From CAWJFP01 sp963842155 (GTDB lineage Bacteria; Pseudomonadota; Alphaproteobacteria; JACZXZ01): a DNA stretch of 36,685 nt. The first letter of the stretch is position 1, and every line of letters starts with the position of its first letter. The DNA lies in assembly GCA_963842155.1 (NCBI GenBank), contig CAWJFP010000010.1, positions 1-36,685 on the forward strand. The letters are read 5' to 3'. Made by a program: the position numbers and the translations under genes. The notes below the pieces were generated by a model. It was not told where the DNA came from, did not search any database, and saw nothing but the letters and a program-made list of their open reading frames with translations. Positions 1 through 8,488 of the stretch are shown in pieces.

Positions 1-259
1 CAGCGCAGGAATAACGTCCTTGGTTTCCAACGCAGACATACAGTGACCGAAATTACCGACACCGCAGAAGAGGACTTTCTATAAATTAGTTGGACTTGGC
101 GAGGATGGGTGAACGTTGGCTGCTTCCAATTGTTTTGGATCGGTGACGCGATTGACTTTGAAGCCTAGTTGTTTACAGGCATTGACGAGGGAATGGACGT
201 TGCCGAAAGGTATCGAGCATCCATACTTCGCCTTTGCTTCCTGGAACATCGTCGGCCAT
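1..259 (-). CDS. HIS7: Imidazole glycerol phosphate synthase (HIS7), N-terminal glutaminase part, partial
   Basis: The fungal HIS7 protein is bifunctional: an N-terminal glutamine amidotransferase feeds ammonia to a cyclase domain in histidine synthesis. Reading minus from the ATG at 259 gives a start of the type MADDVPGSKG, then VWMLD, then GNVHSLVNACKQLGF, then after an intron KVLFCGVGNFGHCMSAL. These match the HisH-type strand (LLDYxxGNVRSLVNA) and the oxyanion-side GVGxFG motif. The intron is 79-114 (36 nt, GT...CTAATTTATAG). Between VWMLD and GNVHS the frame changes; adding one T (GATAC to GATTAC) and one G (TCGGC to TCGGGC) near 210-222 would read DYLSGNV, the family spacing, so two single-base losses are likely. 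The catalytic Cys region and the cyclase domain lie beyond the window start. Identification rests on two motif blocks and their spacing. Confidence 0.72.
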
Positions 260-347
260 CGTACAAATCAATCGGTGATAGAGAAGGGGATCAGGTGGGG
301 AGGCGGGGAAGAATTTATAGGTGATGTGATGATTCCGATGAAATTTC

Positions 348-353
348 GAGTCA
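348..353 (-). promoter_or_regulatory. Candidate Gcn4/CpcA site upstream of HIS7
   Basis: GAGTCA on plus reads TGACTC on minus, about 90 nt upstream of the HIS7 start. The Gcn4/CpcA consensus is TGASTCA; here the last base is G, so six of seven positions fit. Amino-acid biosynthesis genes including HIS7 are known targets of general amino acid control in fungi. A 6-mer occurs by chance often, so this is suggestive only. Confidence 0.3.
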
Positions 354-498
354 TCGCCGATCCCTTATTCAAGTATTTATATCGAGGAAATGAGATAAGT
401 ATAGACATGAATGAGTGGATCACATCCCACAAGTATGGATTTTGATATTCATAAATACTCGATATTGCTATTATTTTGTATTGACTTCGCTATAGGAA

Positions 499-1631
499 TT
501 ACAGAATTAATCCCTCTTGAGGCGGACTGAATTGTCGAACTTTGACACCTCCAGCCCTCATAACATTTTCCGCTTGCGTATCCATGCTATAAGAGACGTT
601 ATAAACAACTTCCGAAACGCCAACCTGCACAATCTTGACACTACAAGTCAAGCAAGGACACCTAAATCAGACAACAAACTCTAACTGGATATACGTATTA
701 CAATACAATATCGCCTCCATTCCAACACGTTCCCTCCCAGCTTCCAACAACGCGTTTTCCTACCAATAAGCTTCCCGTGTGTGCCAGAGAATACCTCAGC
801 ATGCATACATAAACAACTCGATAATGATTGTCCACTTCCTTCTCCAATGTTACATCGTGGACATCCCCCCTCATTACAATTCTGGGTTCCCCTTGGTGTG
901 CCATTATATCCTGTACTTATCACCCTTCCAGATCGTACTAGAACACATCCAACACGTCGTTTCATACAATTACTCCGTCGAGCGGCTAAATCAGCGAGAT
1001 GCATGAAGTAACTATCCCAACTAGGGCGTAATCGTGATGAATCCAGAAGATTTGCATGAACTAATGTTGAATGTAATTCTGAGACTGTTGCGTAACGATT
1101 TATGATTTTTACCGTTGCACGTTGGAGGAGTATCATTATTCCATCGGGGGAATAAATATTTTTGTCGGAATTTGTTACGAAATCTTCGAGTGTTGGGGAG
1201 GTTGTTCCAAGGTTTATACACCTAAAATAAGCTTTATTTCGAGAAAAGTAAGACCTTTCATTAAATCGTTTCCATCGAACAGTAAGAGGAGCATCGACAC
1301 TAACAAGTAGAAAGAACGGTCTTTTAATGACAATTTCCAAATCTTCTTCCGTCCAAATATCCACAGTAACGAAATTCTCTCTCCATCGTTTCGTTACAAA
1401 ATCAACCATTTCTCCCATCGATTCAAACCACACATCTCCATTTCCCAAGCTCTGAATACCATTGCTTAGATTATGTATGTGTATGTCGCCAACGGGAGAT
1501 GTGTGTAACTCACCGTTTGGTGCAGTCTTGTCGCGTCGTAGTCGAAGACGAGTAAACTCATGATTTGTAATAAGGAAATTCGCGATTGTGCGCTTGCCTG
1601 AGCATATCGGTCCTGCAATGCCTATGAGCAT
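499..1631 (-). CDS. DCD1: Deoxycytidylate (dCMP) deaminase, three exons
   Basis: Converts dCMP to dUMP, the substrate of thymidylate synthase. Exons are 1631-795, 759-695 and 661-499; introns are 760-794 (35 nt) and 662-694 (33 nt), both GT-AG. Splicing gives 354 residues. The N-terminus has a nucleotide-kinase-like P-loop (GIAGPICSGKRTIA, residues 4-17), the extra domain typical of ascomycete DCD1. The C-terminal cytidine/dCMP deaminase domain carries the zinc set H277-A-E279 (E279 the proton shuttle) and P303-C304-L-T-C307, joined exactly by the two introns. The protein ends in a conserved-looking VRQFSPP tail. No frameshift is seen. Without splicing the frame stops before PCxxC, so an intron-blind annotation would lose the second zinc motif. 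Confidence 0.93.
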
Positions 1632-2387
1632 GATATGGCGACGCGTATGCGCTGAATAGTCACGCTACAACCTGCACTGCCTGCTCTCGTTTCTTTTTGC
1701 GTTCGTTTCACGCGGCGAAGTTAGCCCTATTAAATGCGGCGATATCTTTTTAGGGCAAAAATATCCAGCTGTAAATGACGTCACCGTTAGCTGAGAGATT
1801 AAGATGGAACCTCGGGGAATAGTTACAACAAAGTTGAAATTTTCTTCCTTCATTAACGGAGCTATTTTCATCGCTCAGCTCGGATAGTTTTGGTCATATG
1901 CTTAGACCTTATTCTTTGTGTTTTGCTATAATTTTCCAGCCTTCTGGCTCAGATGACACGATTCCTTTGATCGCGTTAAACGCTCAGCTGTGGCAGTTCA
2001 ACCTCGCCAAGCAGTCGCATCTGAACTGCATCGCCTCTCAATCTACACGGAGAATTACAATTTTAAGTGCTTCGATCGTCTCAGGTGTAACACCGCCCAA
2101 TGCGCGGTAAAACCCAATCTTGAATTTTTCCACCACAGCCTCATATTCACTCAAAATCTCATATTAAGGTGACAAATTTAAAGTACTTAGGTTAAAATGT
2201 CGCGGACCGTGATTGATTCCCATTGGTTGATTTTCAATGCGACTACCTTCTGGTTGTCGGGGCAACTGGCGGTGACTAAGGCGGAGGAGCACACCGCCTC
2301 AAAAGGATGACGAAACAGCGGGGCTGTCCGAACGTTCGACATAAAAGGACCATTGAATCCTCTCAACTATGACAATCTACAACAAAA
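1632..2387. other. Divergent intergenic region between DCD1 and the next plus gene
   Basis: No gene could be supported here. It must hold the promoters of DCD1 (minus) and of the gene at 2388 (plus). It contains an ACGCGT at 1641-1646. Short open frames on both strands have stops close by and no recognisable protein. Confidence 0.5.
1641..1646. promoter_or_regulatory. ACGCGT (MluI cell-cycle box) next to the DCD1 start
   Basis: ACGCGT is the core bound by MBF-type factors at fungal genes for deoxynucleotide synthesis and replication. It lies 10 nt upstream of the DCD1 ATG, which is close enough to be in the leader rather than the promoter, so the role is uncertain. A related ACGCGG occurs near 1710. 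Confidence 0.3.
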
Positions 2388-3233
2388 ATGACTGTAATGG
2401 ATACAATCAGCAAAGTCGTCCTTATACCTAATGAGTATAAGGAACGAATGTCAAAAGGTCATTTTAATGCCACTTCTACACCCGAGTTTCATAAACCATT
2501 GATTTATGTTACTCATCCTGATAATATGGAGTATGAACTCTGGGTTCCTCCAGTTCAAGAGGACATTAACGTTCACTCTTCGGACTCTGATGATGGAAGT
2601 TGTCCATGCACAGAGAAACATTATTGGGAGGATGGATGTAATGAGAAGGATACAATGGTGGATTCACACAGTGTCGCTTCCCACAATGAAGCTGTCACGG
2701 AGAAAACGGAAATGTGGTTCTACCGTACTGGCTGGCAAAACCGTGGAGTCTATGCAACGGACAATAAAACCAATATGATGTATTACGTCGAGATCCCATG
2801 GCGAGGATGGGGAACTTCACTCACAATTCGAAACGGAAGTAGCTCTGGAGACATCATCGCCGAAAGTACTCGAAAAGGTCCAGGCAGCCCTTTCGAAATC
2901 ACCTTCGTCGACCAAAATCAACTACCCTTCGTCGACGATTACGGTCAACTCATCCTCAAATTCGGATGTATATATTCACGAACTCATAAATTTTCGTACA
3001 GCGGCCGAAATCTCGCCTGGAAATCGGGATTGACGGCACACCGATTAAAAGATCTCAATACAGATGAAGTAATTGCTGAATTCTATTCAAAACCTTTAAG
3101 TATTCATGAAGATGGGAAATTGGTAATATTTGGAGAATATGGGAAAGATCAGATGTGGGTTGATGTTATTGTTGCTACGGCTTTGACTTATCAGCAACGG
3201 GAGAGGGAAGATGCGAAGAAGAGCTGTGAATAG
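2388..3233 (+). CDS. Fungal protein of unknown function, possible tubby/DUF6593-like beta fold
   Basis: An uninterrupted 281-residue frame with fungal codon use. Residues 1-100 are polar and acidic, with an Asp/Ser cluster and several Cys near 64-84, and look disordered. From about residue 107 the protein alternates short hydrophobic strands with polar turns (WFYRTGW, MYYVEIPW, SLTIRNG, GQLILKFG, KLVIFGEYG) and ends with a hydrophobic helix-like VDVIVATALTYQQRE. Repeated strands followed by one C-terminal hydrophobic helix recall tubby-C-like proteins such as fungal DUF6593, but no diagnostic motif was found, so this is only a fold guess. There is no signal peptide. The first ATG is taken; a second ATG follows four codons later. 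Confidence 0.65.
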   Translation: MTVMDTISKVVLIPNEYKERMSKGHFNATSTPEFHKPLIYVTHPDNMEYELWVPPVQEDINVHSSDSDDGSCPCTEKHYWEDGCNEKDTMVDSHSVASHNEAVTEKTEMWFYRTGWQNRGVYATDNKTNMMYYVEIPWRGWGTSLTIRNGSSSGDIIAESTRKGPGSPFEITFVDQNQLPFVDDYGQLILKFGCIYSRTHKFSYSGRNLAWKSGLTAHRLKDLNTDEVIAEFYSKPLSIHEDGKLVIFGEYGKDQMWVDVIVATALTYQQREREDAKKSCE

Positions 3234-3591
3234 TGGCGGTGGATGAGGCGGAGGGTCGTGCTAAAGAGTAAACATAGTAGTGGCGTTTGGACAAGAATTA
3301 GTATAGCTAGTTTATAGCGCCATCATAGTATTTCAGATCTTGGATAGAAAAAAGGGGTTCATTTCATTAAGCGTACTGAAATCACAATCTTGAATCTCTG
3401 CATCGATCTATTACAATTTCTATGTTAAATGAAATGATCTGAAGTTCACTAGTTAATTGATATAAGAATAGAGTTTTCATGACGAATTGTTGGGCGGGAT
3501 TATTTCCACATTGGGAAGGAGCCACCTTGGCATGACGGACGCGGTTTGACATCACAACCACAACTTCATCAGTGACGGTGTTCTCAAAATA
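3234..3591. other. Intergenic stretch between two plus-strand fungal genes
   Basis: AT-rich; presumably the 3' untranslated region of the upstream gene and the promoter of the SET gene. No frame, RNA or repeat that I can support. Confidence 0.4.
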
Positions 3592-5175
3592 ATGGCATCC
3601 ATTGCAGTCACCGCCTCCACAGCCACAAAACTCGGCAATTCAAGAGTAAAAATTGACGATTCCAAATCGGCTAGTCTTGGCAGACGATTGACCGTTACAC
3701 AATCAACTCCAGCAGGATCCCTCCTCGTCCGTCTAGATCCGTTAATTTCGGTTCTCGACAATACATTACTCGATAAAGCATGTTCAACGTGTTTCTCACC
3801 CTCTAAGACAGTCGATGAGAAAGTTGGAAAGGAGTTGTTTAAATGTACGGGATGTGGTTTCCTCCGATACTGTTCAAAGGTCCCTACACTCCCGCTCTTT
3901 TGCTGATTGAAGGCATGTCAAAAGAAGGATTGGAAGACTCATCATTCAAGGGAGTGCAAGTATTTACAAATAAATACAAATGTTCCTCCTATTGTAGTCC
4001 GAACGGTGATGAGACTGGTCAATTTATATGCCGGTGATGAAAAAAATTTAGCATTTGCGGAAGATATTGCGAAATTAATTTCTCATATAGAGAAGATTGA
4101 AGAGTCTAATCGTTGGGAAGCTGTTGAACAGATTTCACATGGAATCAATGAAATCACAACAGCTGGAGGAGGCAAACCTCTAAGTGCAGATGGAATTCGC
4201 GGGATTCAACAACTCATTTGCAAGGTATTCACGTACCTATGTGTATATTGATGTTAGGTTCTTATTAACTCGATTACTTTGGTTTCGCCGAGTTTTGATC
4301 AATTGGGATTGACGTTTGACCCGACTATTGCATTGTTGAATCATTCCTGTAATCCAAATGCTGCGGTTGTATTTGATGGCAATATCGCTTCTATTCGGAG
4401 TATTCGGGATATCGGTGAGGGCGAACAAGTCACTACTTCATATATCGACAACACGTACAAAAGAGCTACAAGACGACAACAATTACGAGAACAATACTAT
4501 TTCGAATGTAAATGTGCAGGATGCGAACCTCCTGACAACAAATTCACTGGAAGAGATTCCTTCGTCTGCGAAAAATGCAAAGCATTAATCCCAGAACCTC
4601 TGCTCAAAGGTCATTTCATTTGTCCTAAATGTCAGACGACTCAACCTACCTCCCTAGACTCCTTACGAAGTCTCGAAGTGAAGGCATTTTCAGCGCTAGA
4701 TTCTCTCTCAAATCCCCCTTCAAACGCCTTAATAAACGACATCCTCCTCCCCGCATTATCATCCCTAACAACCTGTCCATCATGGCCACCAGTCCGTCAA
4801 CCCGCGCCATCCCTCCGTCGTGAAATCACCCAGCTAGCTCTCTCTTCCCAAAACTTCCCAGCAGCGTTCCACCACTCTAACGTCCTCTCCACTCCTCCTC
4901 TTTTAGACCTCCATCCAGAACCATACCACCCATTACGAACGGTTCAGGTATTTACTACAGCATCGTTACTTGCGTTGCTAGCTTCTCAGGAGAATTCGGT
5001 AGAGTATTTGAAACGGGCTTGGGAGTTGTTGAAGGTCAGTTGGGGATTGTGCAAAGGGAGTCATGGCGAAGGAAGTAGCTTTGCTAAGATTATTGCTGCG
5101 AAGAGGGGGGAGGTTGAGATGGATTTATCGATGGGTGGAGAGGATCTTAGACAGTGGATGAGAATGAATTCGTAG
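3592..5175 (+). CDS. SET/MYND-domain (SMYD-type) protein methyltransferase, three exons
   Basis: A putative lysine methyltransferase with a split SET domain. Exons are 3592-3879, 3913-4224 and 4258-5175; introns 3880-3912 and 4225-4257 are each 33 nt, phase 0. Splicing gives 505 residues. The N-terminal SET part (RRLTV...AGSLLVRLDP, about 31-50) is followed by a MYND zinc finger with C64, C67, C85, C88, C94, C98, H107 and C111; the first intron sits inside that finger, between YCSK and ACQKK. The SET core has the NHSCNPN motif at 228-234, then a GEQVTTSYID segment holding the usual Tyr, and a post-SET FECKCAGC Cys cluster with further CxxC pairs. The C-terminus (about 350-505) is helical and TPR-like, as in SMYD proteins. 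No frameshift. The substrate cannot be inferred. Confidence 0.9.
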
Positions 5176-5566
5176 ATATATCACAAGACTGCAATTCAAC
5201 ATCTTGTGCGCGTTTAGCGAATATCAGAAGAAACATCAGATTCAATAATTCGATCCATGCCGCCCTTTAACCCATTATTGGCAGACACACCATCCATAGA
5301 TATATCAAGTCTCCGTCGGATTGGATACTCGGAACCCAAAAATCACACCCCATATGTCTTATGACAGACTTTATCGCAAGTACTTTTAGGAACAGAGCAA
5401 CTCTGAAATGTGGCCCCTTCTACAATCAAACATGAAACTGGAAAGACAGAGAAACCCGCTAAACAAGATGTAAACCCTTAAAGAGCTAGTGAGACACGCG
5501 TTCACCGCCGCCTTTCGTGCCTGACCGACCTGCTGCGGTACCGGAACAGCTATCACGGTTGTGCTA
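5176..5566. other. Intergenic stretch after the SET gene
   Basis: Contains 3' sequence of the SET gene. Open frames on either strand here are short and their composition does not suggest coding. Nothing else is supported. Confidence 0.35.
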
Positions 5567-5919
5567 ATGAGTTCAATTGACGAAAGAAAAGAGAAAACGG
5601 GAGAAGAAAGCATCGAGACGGTTCTGTTTGAAGGAGATTTAGGCGGAAAAATCAAGGGAAAAGAGGTATTATATACGCTCCGCTAACTGGTAAAGACAAT
5701 ATCAGAAGCTTTCCAGTAGGCCAATCGGGACAAAGTCTTAGCGAAACTTGGGGAAATGTTTCTCTGATTATCCTTAGAAATGACCGTGGGGGAAAGGATA
5801 TCTCAATCGCGGGTGTTTCACTGTTCCAAATGCGGACCATGCTACATCTATTTCGAGATTCAGGAACCGGTGGTCCGATCAGGATCAATCCAAATCCCTT
5901 ATTTACAGACTCTAATTAG
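5567..5919 (+). pseudogene. Small orphan fungal frame with one probable single-base deletion
   Basis: From the ATG at 5567 the frame reads MSSIDERKEKTGEE...VLFEGDLGGK and is then lost. If the A run at 5647-5651 is A6 instead of A5, the frame continues as NQGKRGIIYAPLTGKDNIR and further through SLIILRNDRGGKDISIAG to a stop at 5919, giving 117 residues. The repaired protein has alternating hydrophobic strands and charged turns, unlike random translation, and the repair is the same class of error seen elsewhere in the window. The reading also stays open for about 14 codons upstream of the ATG, so the true start or an upstream exon may be earlier. I do not recognise the family. It may be a real small gene with a sequencing error rather than a pseudogene. 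Confidence 0.4.
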
Positions 5920-6258
5920 TTACATCGTCTTAACTCTTGAATCAAAAGTAATGAGAATCAGTGAGATGTAAAAGTATCCAGAGATTTGCACCACACAAAA
6001 ATGTTCGAATATTGTTGAAATATATAGGTCTCAACCCTAGCATAGTCTTCAATAGCTGTCACACACGTATATATTAATAACAAGAGACGTCACCGTCTCG
6101 TCGTCGTTCTTTACATTTAACCTCGTTTTGGTCTTCTCAAGACCTTCAAATCCTTCAAATATCGTCGGTCGCTCTTTCGCGAACTTCACCTCCATCAAAA
6201 ATTGTGATGAATCGCGAATAGTTGAATTCGACAGCAGCCTCTCTGGTTTTCTATCAAA
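5920..6258. other. Intergenic stretch upstream of OGG1
   Basis: AT-rich region expected to hold the OGG1 promoter. An 80-codon minus-strand frame overlaps the OGG1 start but has no recognisable features and is not called. Confidence 0.35.
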
Positions 6259-7158
6259 ATGACGTTCCATCGTCTTCCAATTGCGCGTCAAGACGTGAAT
6301 CTAGCGTTAGTGTTGAAGTGTGGACAATCGTTTCGCTGGAGAGTCAGTGGTCCAAATGAATGGTACACGTCTTTACATCAATTTCTTACACCAGGTCCTG
6401 TGGTATGCATGGTAGAATAATAACGCTTCGTCAAGACTGTATTTCTTGTTATGACACCACTGACATCCAGCCGAGGGGGTGTGTTACCGTGTTCATCACG
6501 CAAGCACGAAGAAAGCCGCCGACGACACTGCAAAGTTATTACATTCATACCTCTCTCTCGATGTGTCATTACCAGAACTATACGCGCATTGGTCAAATGT
6601 AGATACTCACTTTAAGAATACTGCCCTGCGTTTTGCAGGAGTTCGAATATTACGACAAGATCCATGGGAATGTTTAGTGGGATTTATTTGCAGCAGTAAC
6701 AATAATATCGCACGTATCAGTCAAATGGTATCCATTGGATAAAGCGTCTTCTCACTATAGATGGAGAAACTGTGTATCCATTACGGCACAAAAGTCGGGG
6801 CATTGAATGGTGATGATTACGTTTATTACGATTTTCCAAATCCAGGGGCATTAGCGGATCCTTCTGTTGAACAGAATCTGCGACAATTGGGATTTGGATA
6901 TCGCGCGAAATATATTCAGGCGACAGCGCATAAAATTGCTCACGTAAAACCAAATGGATGGCTTTCCTCTCTTCGATCAGAATCTTATCCTGTCGCCAAG
7001 GAATCATTACTTGAATTATCCGGCGTTGGACCAAAAGTCGCTGATTGTGTCGTATCATCTGCTTCAGACTTCACTGATATAGTGTTTATTTTTCGTTAGA
7101 CCAACCTTCTTCTGTGCCTGTGGATACTCATGTTTGGCAAATTGCCGCACGAGATTAC
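6259..7158 (+). CDS. OGG1: 8-oxoguanine DNA glycosylase/AP lyase, truncated at the chimeric junction
   Basis: Bifunctional base-excision enzyme that removes 8-oxoG opposite C. Exons: 6259-6362, 6395-6438, 6471-6727, 6761-7051 and 7083 to about 7158. The introns between them (32, 32, 33 and 31 nt) are GT-AG. Motifs in order: LKCGQSFRWR near residue 20, YRVHHASTKKAADD, ECLVGFICSSNNNIARIS, then the helix-hairpin-helix ELSGVGPKVADCV with catalytic K227, and VPVDTHVWQIAARDY with D246. The K-D spacing is 19, the same as human K249-D268. Exon 5 needs one T removed from the T5 run at 7089-7093 to read CLFSLDQPSSVPVD. After ARDY the sequence turns bacterial and the C-terminal helices are missing. Confidence 0.92.
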
Positions 7159-7170
7159 TCCGGCGCCTGA
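7150..7170. other. Fungal/bacterial chimeric junction
   Basis: Up to about 7158 the plus strand codes the OGG1 residues QIAARDY. From about 7160 it codes the CpaC segment DADTIFVADP, in a different frame, with an abrupt rise in GC. The OGG1 frame meets TGA at 7168-7170. The long frame that appears to start at 7130 therefore begins in out-of-frame OGG1 sequence and its first ten residues are not real CpaC. No repeat, integrase site or transposon end is visible at the join. Confidence 0.9.
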
Positions 7171-8467
7171 CGCGGACACGATTTTCGTCGCCGATCCGAC
7201 CGTGGCGGACGTCAAGGTGAAATCGCCGCGGCTGGTCTATCTCTTCGCCAAGGCTGTCGGCGAGACCTCGCTCTACGCGGTCGATGCGCACCAGGCCGTC
7301 GTCATGGGCCGCGCGGTGCTCGTCAATCGCGACGTCGGGCGGCTCCAAGCCGCGCTCGCCCGGCTGCTGCCGCAAGCGCGGGTCAACGTGGAATTGGTCG
7401 ACAACACGCTCGTCCTTGCCGGGCAGGTCGCCTCGCCGCTCGAGGCCGAGGAAGCCAAGCGCATGGCTCGTCCTTTCGTTACGGATGATAAACAGCTCGT
7501 AAATCGCCTCGAGGTGACCACGCCGAACCAGGTCGATCTCCATGTCCGCGTCGCCGAAGTCTCGCACGACGTGGTAAAGGAGCTCGGCATCAACTGGGAC
7601 GCCGTGGAATATAACGGCACCATGGTTTTCGGCCTCGCCACCGGCGGGACCGCGGTGCTCGGCACGGCATTCGCCCCCTCTACCGCGGCGGGCGCGGTCA
7701 CCAACAGTTTTACCACGCGCACGTCGGGGCTCGAAGGGGTGGCGCAAAACAGCTTCTTTGCCGGCTCCAACACGGCGTCCCACAGCGTCAATACGATGGT
7801 CAACGCCTTGAACCAGGACGGCCTGATCAAGATCCTGGCCGAGCCCAACCTGACCGCCATGTCGGGCGAGACGGCGAGCTTCCTCGCCGGCGGCGAGTTT
7901 CCCATCCTGATACCGGCGACGCTCGGATCCGCTCCGACGGTCGAGTTCAAGCCGTTCGGCGTGGCGCTTGCCTTCACGCCGGTCGTGCTCAATAGCGGAC
8001 GGATCAGCCTGCGGGTGCGGCCGGAGGTCAGCCAACTTTCGACCAACGGCGAGGTTCAGATCAGCGGCGAAACAATCCCCGCGCTGACGACGCGACGCGC
8101 CGAGACGACGGTCGAGCTCGGCAGCGGGCAGACTTTCGCCATCGGCGGGCTGATGCAGAACAACATCAACGACACGATCGGCAAGGTGCCCGGCCTGGGC
8201 GATGTGCCGGTGCTCGGTCCGCTCTTCCGCTCGACGGCGTTCCAGCGCCAGGAGTCCGAGCTCGTGATCCTGGTGACGCCCTATCTCGTCAGGCCCGTTT
8301 CCGGCAAGCGCATGGCGACGCCGGCCGACGGCATGACGCCGGGCAACGAGATCGAGCACATTCTCCAGGGCCGGATGACCCAGCCGGCATCGCCCGCGGG
8401 CGGTGCCCAGCCGGTCGCCCCGGACGGTGAACGCCTGGTCGGTTCGGCCGGGTTCGTCTTGAACTAA
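7160..8467 (+). CDS. cpaC: Tad/Flp pilus secretin CpaC (RcpA), 5'-truncated
   Basis: Outer-membrane secretin ring through which the Flp pilus is extruded. Present are the pilus N-terminal domain (TIFVADPTVADVKVKSPRLV), a BON-like domain (LPQARVNVELVDNTLVLAGQV) and the secretin beta domain, with VAEVSHDVVKELGINW, the EPNLTAMSGETASFLAGGEFP signature and a terminal LVILVTPYLVRP strand. The signal peptide and the first few dozen residues are missing because the gene is cut at the junction; about 435 residues remain of a protein usually near 480-500. The C-terminus is complete, with TAA at 8465-8467. It heads the visible tad operon; flp, cpaA and cpaB, which usually precede it, would lie on the lost side. 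Confidence 0.92.
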   Translation, partial: PAPDADTIFVADPTVADVKVKSPRLVYLFAKAVGETSLYAVDAHQAVVMGRAVLVNRDVGRLQAALARLLPQARVNVELVDNTLVLAGQVASPLEAEEAKRMARPFVTDDKQLVNRLEVTTPNQVDLHVRVAEVSHDVVKELGINWDAVEYNGTMVFGLATGGTAVLGTAFAPSTAAGAVTNSFTTRTSGLEGVAQNSFFAGSNTASHSVNTMVNALNQDGLIKILAEPNLTAMSGETASFLAGGEFPILIPATLGSAPTVEFKPFGVALAFTPVVLNSGRISLRVRPEVSQLSTNGEVQISGETIPALTTRRAETTVELGSGQTFAIGGLMQNNINDTIGKVPGLGDVPVLGPLFRSTAFQRQESELVILVTPYLVRPVSGKRMATPADGMTPGNEIEHILQGRMTQPASPAGGAQPVAPDGERLVGSAGFVLN

Positions 8468-8488
8468 TAGCGAAGGAGGGGATCGGCC

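Noticed and set aside
116..445. A 109-codon plus-strand frame at the left end
   Set aside because: The minus strand codes HIS7 motifs over the same bases and the plus translation is featureless.
2040..2165. Minus-strand frame reading VEKFKIGFYRALGGVTPETI, possibly an exon with a 29-nt intron upstream
   Set aside because: The only candidate upstream exon has an in-frame stop at the proposed splice site, so no continuous protein results.
7130..7160. The ATG at 7130 as the real start of cpaC
   Set aside because: These codons are the OGG1 exon read out of frame; the true cpaC start and signal peptide are not in the window.
7100..7170. Genuine horizontal transfer of bacterial DNA into the fungus
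   Set aside because: The bacterial side keeps operon order, ribosome sites and no introns for 29 kb, and both sides share the same error style; an assembly join is simpler.
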